Assembly: GCA_027625915.1 (NCBI GenBank)
Contig: JANTQA010000047.1
Coordinates: 15,066,001-15,130,000, forward strand
Length of the DNA stretch: 64,000 bases
Source of the DNA: Anaeramoeba flamelloides
Taxonomy: Eukaryota; Metamonada; Anaeramoebidae
Direction: 5' to 3'
Shown: piece after piece, positions 47,666 through 58,300 of the stretch
Layout: every line of letters starts with the position of its first letter
Numbering within the stretch: position 1 is the first letter of the stretch
The notes under the pieces: model-generated
Database searches by the model: none
Seen by the model: the letters and a program-made list of their open reading frames with translations, nothing else
What the model was told of the DNA's origin: nothing
Made by a program: the position numbers and the translations under genes

Positions 47666-50025
47666 ATGTCCAAGTCTGTTCATAATTCAATCCAAAAAAA
47701 TGTGCAATTAAAAAAAAAAACACACTTGCCCAGCAATTACGATGAAACACTTTTGCAAATTTACCGCAATAAAGGAAATACTCATTTTGCAAAAGATCTT
47801 GTCAATTTGCCCACTTCTTTTGGCCAACCTTCCGTCATTGATATTACCAATAATTTGCTACCAGATCTTTTTGGTGTCAGCATGCTAACAGGTAAAACAA
47901 GTTTCTGGATTAATACAAATCAAGGACACAAATTTTTAATTTCTGATACCTCTTCTTATTTGTCTAGATCACTGTCTAGTGACAACGAACAAAAGAAAGA
48001 AGAAAATGAAAATGAAGTTAGTGATGATGAGGAAATAAAAAGAAAAATAAAAGCAGAAAATGAAAAAGAAAATGAAAATGAAATAAAAAATTTTGAAAAG
48101 GAAAAAGAAACGAAAATGAAAACAAAAACGAAACTGAAAATAAAAATAAATACAAAAACCAAAATGAAAATGAAAACGAAAAAGAAAATGAAAATAAAAA
48201 CAAAAAAGAAAAAGAAAATGAAAACAAAAACAAAAACGAAAATATTAAAAACTTTAAAGATTCAATTTCTCATGAATTAACAATCCCCAGTATTCCTGCT
48301 TTTGTTGACCTTGATGGTGATTGTTTACCAGGTTTGGTTTTTAGTTCTTCGACTTCTACTTCTTCATTATCATCAAGTATACTGAACTCTGAACTAAAAT
48401 AATCAAAGATAATATTAACAATAATAAAGTACTCGAAATCTGGAAAAACAAAAAAACATACTTGACTCTAGCCCAAACAATCCAATTGATTGAAGGAATG
48501 GGCGAAGTAAACTATACTGATGTTGATGGAGATGGGAATATCGATTTGGTATTTCAGATATGTTATCCACAGCCAAGTTGTTCAGAAGTAAATGAAATTA
48601 GAATTTTATTTAACCAACAGAAAACTTTTTGTGACAATACCGACTTGCAATTTACAAATTATCAAAATAACAACAACAACAACAAGAATGAGAAGAATGA
48701 GAATAATAATAAGAAGAAGAAGAATACAAATGATGATGACATTATTAACCCAAAATCGGGGTGTAGAACAAGTGATCAATTATGTCAACCAGACTCATCT
48801 TTTTCTTTTCCAAAAATTCTTACGTATAATTCAAAAGGATCTTCTTCACAAATCGTGATCCCAACATCTGAATTCAATGGAAATACCTTTTTTATAAGTA
48901 GTTTAAAAGATCAACCATTAAGCCTTCATATAGGTGATTATAATTCAGATGGTTATCCAGATTTATTAGTTATTGTCAAAAATTCCAAAACTTTAAAAAC
49001 AGAAATTGAAATTTGGGAAAATCTTCCCTGTGATCTTGAAAAATGTACAAATGGTGCAATAATTAATGGTAGAAGAACATTTAAAAGAATCACGGCTGGA
49101 TTGGACGATTTACAAAAAATAAAATATATTTATTCTGCTACATTCATTGACTTGGATCAAAAAGGTAAACTTGATTTAATTGTTTTATCAGATCCCAATT
49201 TATTTAAAACACAGGAAAAAGATGTTGTATATACAGATTCAAATTTAAAAGAAAAAGAAAATGTAATAGAAATAGAAATAGAAAACGAAAATGAAAAAGA
49301 AGATGAAAACGAAAAGAAAAACAAAAACAAATCCAAAAACCAAAATGAAAATGAAAACGAAAACGAAAACGAAAACGAATCAAATAAAAAACAATTCAAA
49401 AATCAAAAAAACATCGCAAAATCAAAAAAAAATCTCAATAGTAGATATTCTGGACCATATATTACAATTTTGAGAAATATTTTTACGAATAACAATCAGT
49501 ATTTAAAAATTAATAATTTAAATGGCGTCTGCAGAGAATTTTGCACATTGTCCAACGAAAAGTTCCCAGAGCCAAAGCCAAATGGGCACTCAGTTGGTTC
49601 TGTTATAAAATTGTTGGTAAAAAAAAACTAATAATATTCAAAGGATTTATTCTGATACACAACTAAAGCAAACCAATTACCTTTCTTTAAACTCGCCATC
49701 TATTAATTTTGGTCTGGGTAATGATAATAATGGCATTGAAAAAATTTCTGTCGGAATGCCAATAAACCAAACACAATATTATACCTCTTGGGAATCGATC
49801 ACCCTTGATTCAAATCTTTTAATAAACCCTTACCCGATACAATCAAGTCAGGATTGGAAAATTCAATTTATTGTAAAGCCTTCGAATTACCCGACTTGGA
49901 TGATAGCATTTATTATTTGGATATTGTCTTTAAGTTTTTTATTTTGGTTATGTGGAAAACCAAAATCAAATAAGAAAATTTCCTATCCTCAAAGAAATCG
50001 CAGAAGACATTCACAAATTTTCTAA
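47666..50025 (+). CDS. ITFG1: ITFG1/TIP (LINKIN)-like FG-GAP membrane protein; frame shifts at A-runs
   Basis: A type I surface or endomembrane protein with a beta-propeller of FG-GAP repeats. Blocks in the order of ITFG1 are: FGQPSVIDITNNLLPDLFG, then AFVDLDGDCLPGLVF, LEIWKN, YTDVDGDGNIDLVF, LHIGDYNSDGYPDLLVIV, WENLPCDLEKC, IDLDQKGKLDLIVLSD, GPYITILRNIF, then SWESITLDSNLLINPYP. A single membrane span (WMIAFIIWILSLSFLFWL) and a basic tail follow. Glu/Asn/Lys runs interrupt the propeller twice. The frame changes at three places, within the 48050-48150 repeat, near 48400 and near 49620, each in or beside an A-run, with homology continuing across. This suggests sequencing or assembly indels, or recent decay. 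The first two FG-GAP repeats and a proven signal peptide are not seen. Confidence 0.87.
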
Positions 50026-50097
50026 GACTTGCTTATTCATGCTTTTCTTTTTTTTAAAAAAAATATAATAGATTATATTTCAATAATTATAAAAGAT

Positions 50098-50099
50098 AC

Positions 50100-50174
<75 letters not shown>

Positions 50175-50200
50175 ATGTATGTATGTATGTATACGTGTGT
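50098..50200. repeat. TA microsatellite with GTAT tail
   Basis: About 65 bp of uninterrupted TA dinucleotides (about 50102-50166) followed by GTATGTAT repeats, just after the ITFG1-like gene. Confidence 0.9.
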
Positions 50201-51090
50201 GCATCTGCATTCATGTTTATGAATTGATTGTATTTATAATTATTATATTTATATTTTTAAATTTTAATTATATTTTTATATTCCAAAAAATGTAGATATT
50301 TCTTTCAATTTTTTTTTCAAATACTAATTCTTATTTTAATTAAAAGAATTTATTTTTATTTTTAATTTTCAATAAAATTCAAAAAAAATAATTTTTCTTT
50401 TTTGTTTTTTATATAAAAAATTTTTTACTTGACTTTGAATATATTATTTTTGTAAAATTTATTGACTGTGTTTTTTATTTAAAAGGTTTTAATTGCGAGA
50501 TTGTAAAATAAAAATGTGATTTATTATTGTGATTATTGAGGAAGAAGTGTAAATTACTCTCTAATTATTTTTATACTTGAATTTCTTAAAAGAAATTTAT
50601 GCTAAATTTGATCTAGATATTTCATAATTATTAATTCACAAAAATCATTTCCAATGATCACATTTTCGAATTATTTCATTGGTATTTAATTCTTTTAATT
50701 TATTTCTTGCAAATATCCCAAGAACCATTTTGATGGGAAGGATACACCCATAAAAAATATTCAATATTTTCCACAATTTCTTGAGGTTTATATTTTATAG
50801 TGAAAGAATAAAATTTATTTTTACATTTTTTTATTACTTCATGTAATATCAATTATGCTTTCAGTATATGTTTGTAATTTGTGGATTTTTAAACTTGATT
50901 GATAACTTAAATATTTTGAATTTGAAGAATAACTTGATTATTTGTTTTTTGATTAATTAACAACTTTGATTTTTTTTAATTGTTTAAAAAGTTTTTATGG
51001 AGTATCCCCAACATTGGTATTAATAAACTAAAATTGAAAAATAAAGTTAGACAAACAAACTCTATCTCTTAATAGAACATCTTGAAAAAT

Positions 51091-52141
51091 AAAGTTTATT
51101 CACAATATAATAAAAAATCATAGAACTTTAAATTCATGAAACTATTGTATTGATTGTTGTTAGTATAGCCATCTTTTTTTAAAAGTCAAGTGTCTAGAAA
51201 AAACATATTTTTCAGGTTAGAAATTATAAATAAAATGAATAATGAATGTTTGTTAATTCAACTTGGAGATATTTACTTTTATATATAATAATGAATAGTT
51301 TTGAAAACGTTGTCCTCGTCAAATAAAACTAAATTAGAGAGAAAAAAATCCTTATGATAATTATTATAAGTGTCTGACAAGTTTATAGGGTTTACAGAAT
51401 TTAAAAGAACAGAGTATATCGTTGATTTATCTCTATTCTTTTAAATTCTGTAAACCTAACGAAAAGTGCCCGTAGAGTGCAGTAGAGTGCCTATGTTTTC
51501 TTGGGGTTTTCTGTTTTATTTGTAAAGTGTTCTAGGTTTTTTTTACTTTTTGAAATAAACAAAACGAAAATCTATTGATCTTCAAAATAAATAGATAACT
51601 CAAAAAATCACAACGAAAATCTATAGATTTTCCAAATAAACAGAAAACTCAAGAAAAGTTAACGGCAATTTTCTAGAATTAACAAGAATGGAAAAAAATC
51701 AAAATGATTTTTCTAAATTCTTTTAAATTCTGGAAAAGTTAACGGCGGTTTTTTTTACCTTTGGAAATGAAAAGAAAATTTAAATAATTTTTTTTTTTTT
51801 TTTTAAAATATAAAAAAAACCTAACGGAAGATCAAATAAAAAATATTTGTTTCAATTTATATCAATAAATAATTTCAAAATAGTCCAAATAATTGGTTCT
51901 CCATTTCAAAGATATAGAATAAATTTCAAATACTTTTAAAATATATGATTATAACCTCTTAACTATGAAAAAAATATACAATTTTTTTACTATTAAATTA
52001 AAAAAAATCTTCAAAGGAAAATAGGATTTTCTAACAAAAAATGTTAAATATCTTGAAAAATATTTTTTTTTGATCCAAGATCTTTTATTAACCAATCATG
52101 TTTATTATAAGTGAAGTTATCAAACAGTAAAAAATTAGCAA
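51091..52141 (+). repeat. 1.05-kb dispersed repeat containing family B hairpin array, copy 4
   Basis: Related in inverted orientation to 61631-62785. Shared landmarks in order are AAAGTTTATTCACAATATAA, TTAATTCAAC.TGGAGATATTT, the hairpin array with CGTAGAGTGC linkers (51385-51835) and GATCCAAGATCTTTTATTAACCAAT followed by TATAAGTGAAGTTATCAAA-type sequence. Flank homology on both sides of the array shows that the hairpins are the core of a larger repeat. Confidence 0.75.
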
Positions 52142-53159
52142 ATCTTTAATTTTTTTTTGAAAAGGTTTTTTCATGAAACTGAAAAGTCACAGGGTAAAAT
52201 AGAGTACGATATAGTGTCTATCTTGTTTTTTCTTTTAAAAATAAAACTAAAATATTTGGTTAATTTTGTATAATTTAATGTAAACAGGTAAAATAAGATC
52301 TTTTATACAACCATTTTAAAACTTATGAAAACTCTAAGGCTCTTCAAATATCAGAATTTAACTAATTTTAGAATTATAAGGACAAATTTATTTTTTATAA
52401 AGCTTTTTTTTTTTTTTTAAATTCAACTTAATTTTATTACTACTTTTTAGATTAATTTTTATTAATTTTTCAAGATAAAGAAGTAATAATTTTTGTTTTC
52501 TCATTTATTTAGTAATTTAATTTACTTTTTTAGAGTGAAATTATTTTATTTTCAATAACAAGTTCTATTTTATTAATAAGAACGGTTTTATATTTTTTAT
52601 AAATTTCGGCAACGCGTGTATTTGATATAAAGATTAAATAAGCCTTTGATATATAATTACCCCCTTTTTTTATGAACAAATAAAATCGATCTGTTGTTAA
52701 TATACAATCACTGAAATATCAGGTCAAAAGCTCTGAAATAAATTTAAGTAGTAAAAAAATCCAAATTGAAGCTTCTTTTTTAGGTTTTTTTCACCAAAAT
52801 TATTTCACTAGATCTTGATTATTTTACATAAATTTGAAATTGTATATGTATCTTAAATTTCATTGATTGTCCATACCTGAAATAAATATCTAAATTAATT
52901 AATTTTTTATTTTCATAATTATAAAAAAATCTCCTAAATAAATAACATATCTGAAAAAATAACTGGATAACTCAATACTAAAAAAATTATATTTTCGATT
53001 TTTTTGTTTTTTCTTGTGGGGTAAAAAATGAAAAATCTTAAATTTTAGATATATTTTACCACTTTGAACATTAGATTAAGAAAAACTTTTTGAAATGTTA
53101 TTTTTTGAATGCAAATAGATATTTAGACTAAAAAACCAAAAGTTCATTATCATGGTATT

Positions 53160-53500
53160 TGTAAAAGGAATAAAGTAAATTAGAGTGGAATTTTAAATTT
53201 TCCAATTTTTCAGCATTTTTTTGAATTAAATAATTAAGTTTTATTAAATTACTATTTGGATCTAGAAATTTTATCTGAATGAATGACTGGAATTAATAAA
53301 TCAAAAACCCAGTAAAATAGAATCGAGGGGTCTATATTGAAATAAAAATTTTCTTTTGAGAGAACTAATCAAGAAAGGACAAATTCCCAAATAAATTTGT
53401 TGAAATAAAGAATGAATCAAAAGAATTTCAAATAAAAGTAAAATTTGGAATATTTGTTTCTTCTTCGAGTTCTGAAAATAAACATTTGCTTAAAAAAGGT
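53160..53500 (+). repeat. Dispersed repeat, family F, partial copy
   Basis: Shares GGATCTAGAAAT, AACCCAGTAAAATAGA-like, AAATTTGTTGAAAT and the following block with 56930-57110 and 30280-30420, then the similarity is lost. Confidence 0.6.
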
Positions 53501-54452
53501 TACAAAACCCCTCATTTCCATATTCATTATTATTGATTAAAAACCTATATTAATTAAAGCCTACTTATTTATGTATTCTTATTGTTGGTTAAAGAAATGA
53601 TTTAAATAGTTTAATTTTCTAGAAACAGAGACTATAGAAATTAGTTAAGATAACATCCAATTTATTTGTCTAGTTACATTTTGTGGATTTTTTCCATCCA
53701 GAGGTGGTATTATAGTTCTAAAAAATATTATATACTGAAATTTAACTTCTTTGAATATAAAAAATACAATTAAAAAACAACTAAAATATCACTGGATCAC
53801 AGGTAATAATAAAGATTCACCGTTTTTAAAGTTTCAAAAATTCAAATAGTAGTAAAAAAAATCAAAGTGTCTTAGTTGAAAAAAATTCAAATAAAAAAAA
53901 AAAGAAAATAGGTTTGTCAGTTTTACAATTTCTAGAAATCCCAATAAAAATAATTATATGTTTTACTCGTTTTTTAAAAATGCTAATTAAAACAATAGTA
54001 CTCCTTTTCATTTTTATGAAATTTTAAATAGATATTTGTTCAATTTGAAAACAAATGTTTACTTTAGGTATAAAATAAATTTAGTAGAATCTAATACATA
54101 TTGATTTAATTCAATAACTCACTATAACTGACAATAGTGAGGATTTTTTTTAACATTCTTGATAAAAAAGAACTTTTGAAGATGAAAAAAATGAAAAAAA
54201 ACTTTGAGATCTTAAAAAGTATCAAATAGAAAAAAATCCATAACTAACACTTTTTTTATTCCAAATTACGATATATAACAATAAAAATTGTAAATAGAAA
54301 TTTATCTTTTATATCATTTTCTAAAAAATGTACTAGTTTTCCAGTATTGCTTTTTAGAGATTGATCATAGAAAAAATTTTAATTTGTTTTTTATTGAAAT
54401 TAAGGATTACCAAAACTGAAATTGGAAAAAAGATAATCCTGTGTATCGGGTA

Positions 54453-54907
54453 TAGCCAAATGTTATTTTTGTTCTTGAAAAATCGAACTTTAACTTGGTT
54501 TGGGTTTTAATAGTTGTTCAAAAAAGAAATTTTTGTCAATTAATTTTTTTTTTCTGAAATCATAATTTATGAGTGTAAGAATAATAGATTAGGAACTAAG
54601 TTAAAAAAAATTGATTTTTAGGTTGTTAATTGAAATTTTTATTAAACTTTTGTTTTATTATCGGCTTTTCAAAACTAATATTTTTTTTTATGTTAATTGA
54701 GTAAAAGGGTAAAAAATATTCCAATTGAAAAAACAAAAATCAGAATTTATTTATAAAATACCAAATAACCTATTAATCTTAAACTCTTCATTTCGGATTT
54801 TGGAAAAAAAAAAAATAAATTGTCAAAAATTGACATTTTGAACAGCTATTAAAAATCCAAACCAAGTTAAAGTTCGATCATCTAAGAACCAAAATGACAC
54901 TAAGCTG
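54453..54907. mobile_element. 455-bp inverted-repeat MITE (family H)
   Basis: Long imperfect arms: GAACTTTAACTTGGTTTGG on the left faces CCAAACCAAGTTAAAGTTC on the right, and similarity continues inward for more than 100 bp per arm. TA flanks both ends (54451-54452 and 54908-54909). The right terminus reads inward as CAGCTTAGTGTCATTTTGGT, again a 5' CAG end as in pogo-type elements. Confidence 0.75.
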
Positions 54908-55339
54908 TAGACGGCAAACAAGATAATCTTTTTTCCAATTTCAGGTTTTGTCAACCTTAATAACCATTAAAAATTTTTCCAAAATTATTTTCACCATTTC
55001 AAACAATTTTTTTCACTATTGCTTGCTCGAATCTTGCTCTATAGATAAAAGATCCAAACTAACCGAACCAAAACAAAACGGACACAATTGTATTTTCTTT
55101 GTACTATTGGTTTTGGACCTACCTTCTTAAATTAAAATAATTGAAAAGGATAAATTGAGAAAATCTGAAAAGTTGAAAAGTTGAAAACTTCGAAAATATC
55201 GAGTCTTTGTATGTTTGACTTATCAAATTCCCACAAAATATTGTTAAATTAGTCTTAAAAATTTACAATTTTAGTGAGAACAATTTGGAATTCATACTTT
55301 AACATTTTTTACGCTTTATTTCTCTTCGTTTTTTAAAAA

Positions 55340-58300
55340 ATGAGTCGTTTAAACAAACTAACTCGATTCACATCCACACTTGCCAAAATTCCAACGTACG
55401 ATGGGCTAAGTAAGTCAATTATATCTAATCCCGCACTGACAATTAATAAATTCTTGTGTTTTTTTTTTTTTTTTTTTTTCAAACCTTCATTGGCTGATAT
55501 TATATGAAAAGGGGGAACTTATAGTGGTCCATACGTAAATGTAAATGAAAAGATCCAACCAACTCACAAAGAAAAGCAATATCTTCCAAATACACCCGTA
55601 TTTATGGATGGAAACGGAAATCTTTTTGATATTCATTATCTGCCAATCAAAAAAACAAACACCAACTTTCGACAAGGCGAACTTCAACAACTTGATGGTA
55701 AATAAGAATTTGTTCTCTTGTTCCTGTTTTTGAATTTTGTTTTTTTTTTTTTTAGATTTGGGGATTGGAAGAAAAGAAAAAACAAAAGACTTGGATCAAA
55801 GATTTATCTTAACGCATGATCCTATCTTTTCAATGGACAATTTTGTTTTTTATTACCCGTTTGTTTGCTTTTAAACAGAAATAAAGCGAGCTTTCTAATT
55901 TTGAATTTATTGTGCGAAAAAAATTTTTTCCTTCTTTGACTTTGTTAACACTTTTTCGCAAAAATGTTTAAATAGAATTTGCTCTTGAAAACGATGAACA
56001 ATTTAAATCAAAAGACGGAAGACAAAAATTGATCTCTCAGATTGGTTGTGTAAATTTAAACCAAATAAAGCCTTTTCCAAACCCAGAGGATTTTGAGGAA
56101 TATGAAGATTTTGAACAAGCTGCAATTGAATGGCACAAAACGTCTAATGAACAAATCGGTGCACTTCAGCTACCCCAACAAATTGGTTCTCAACAATACA
56201 GATTCGTAGAAATACAAGTAAAATATTTTTTATTCAGAATGCCAACCCCAAACAAAAAGCACAAAAAAAACAAAAACCTATAAATAAAAAAAAAATACTC
56301 TATCTTGTCTAAATTATTTTAAAATCCTCTCTTTTGAAAAATTTCTCTTTTTTTTTTATCGACTTAACGAAATAGGGCAACACTTCTGAAAAGGCAATGA
56401 ATTTGAACAAAACACAAAGCACCACAGATACAAATACAGAAAATGATGATCTTACAGAAAATGCTTTAGAATATGATGAAATTGAAAACCAAGACATGAA
56501 TGAGATTGAGTTAACCCAAGACGAAACGAACTATAACTTAACAGATGAACAAGAACTTTCTTTATTTCAATTAATCCAAAAACCAAATGAAATGTAAAAG
56601 CTTTTTTTTTCAAAACCATTTATAAATTGAAACTATTTTTCTTTTCATATTTTTTTTCTTTTTTTAAAATAGTTTCGTTCTTTTGTGTTCAAATTTTTAT
56701 TAAGCAAGTGGTACTTTTTACCATTTTGAAAATTTTTAATTGAATTGTAAAATCCTTGCTGAAAAAAGATTTTTTGGGTACCAAGGGATCTTGAAACTTG
56801 AAAACCAAAAGTGCGCTTCTCTGTTATTCTATTTGTGAAAATAAAGCGAACCTAAATAGTAAATCAGAGTTGAGTCTTTAATTTTCCAATTTTTCAACAT
56901 TTTTTTTGATTAAAATTTTTGAGTTTTAAAAATTAGGTTTTGGATCTAGAAATGTGTTTATAGGAATGAGTGAAATTAGTCAAAGAATAAACCCAAAAAA
57001 ATAGACAAGAGAAGGTGTGTATATTAAACAAATATTTTCTTTTAGAAAACAAAAAAGAAAGATCACCTTCCAAATAAATTTGTTGAAATTAAGAATGAAA
57101 AAAAAAAATTCGAACAAAAGTGTATTTTCTGAAGATTTGTTTTCTCTTTGTCTTCTTAATTTGGATTAATTCAAACAAGAAAATAAATTGAATTTTTGGC
57201 CCATTCTTATTTATTATTATTTTACAAATTTCAATTTGGAATTCTTTGCAAAATTCTTTTCTCAAATATTTTTATCAAACTATGCCAAAACAAAGAAGAC
57301 TATTTCCAAAATTAAAATAAAGTGGTTGAATTCTCGGAAATCAAGAAAAAACAACTTCAAAAGATTCCATCCCAAAGAAATTGAAAAATTGAGAAAAAAT
57401 TGAAAACAAAATTTAGAATTATTTTGAGTTTTCAATTTAATGGGAAATAAATAATTATCAAATCAAATAAACACATCAAATAAATCTTTATTTCTGAAGG
57501 GTAATTCAAAAAAAAAATCCTATTTTCTTAACCCAAACATTAGAATTCGATGTATTAAATGAAAATAGGATTTTAAAATTCATTTTGGGAAATTCTTTGG
57601 AAATACTGATTACAATTGTGGAAAAAAGTGAAACACGGTTTTTAATTGGGAACCTTACTGAAAATTAAAAGTAAGATAAATGAAAAAAAGAATAAATAAA
57701 TAAAGACAAAATGAAGTATTCGCCACAATAACGGTTTTTTAAATACTATCTTTTAGTATGGGCTTTTCTTTGATTGATCAATTATTAAAAATTTGTTCAA
57801 AAAATTGACTATTTTTGAGATCTCCAAAACCACACCATCAATTTCGATAAATCAAAGTAGATTTAAATTGTATTTGTTGGGTTGATTGAAAATAATAACC
57901 TGGGTTATTATTTAAAGTTAATTGGTTTCGTCTTTTTATTGATTTTACTTTTCATTTTCAGGTTCTATTAATGTTCCCAATTAAAAACCGTGTTTCACTT
58001 TTTTTCCTGTTTCACTTTTTTTCCAAAACGGTAAATTCAAATAAATTTGATAAAATTTTTAGTTCAATCTCCGATTTTATAATCTCAGATCTCAACTTTT
58101 AAAACAACTCAAGAGAAAGAATATTTTTGAAGTCTAACAAATTTTACAAAGTTTCTTCACACATTAAACCAATAAAATTCTTTCTTCAAAGCTTGTGTAA
58201 AAAATATTTGTAAAATGTAAAATGAAGTAAAAATTTTCAGATATTTCTTTGAATTTATCAGTAGAAAGTAATTTTTGAATCAAAAATTTTGCAAACAAAA

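Larger units (their letters stand above)
50201..55339. other. Repeat-rich intergenic region
   Basis: No gene was supported. It holds the left member of a 1.05-kb inverted repeat pair (51091-52141), a partial family F copy (53160-53500) and a 455-bp inverted-repeat element (54453-54907). Confidence 0.5.

Noticed and set aside
47956-48233. Phe/Ser-rich minus-strand frames
   Set aside because: They are the complement of the Glu/Asn/Lys runs of the ITFG1-like gene.
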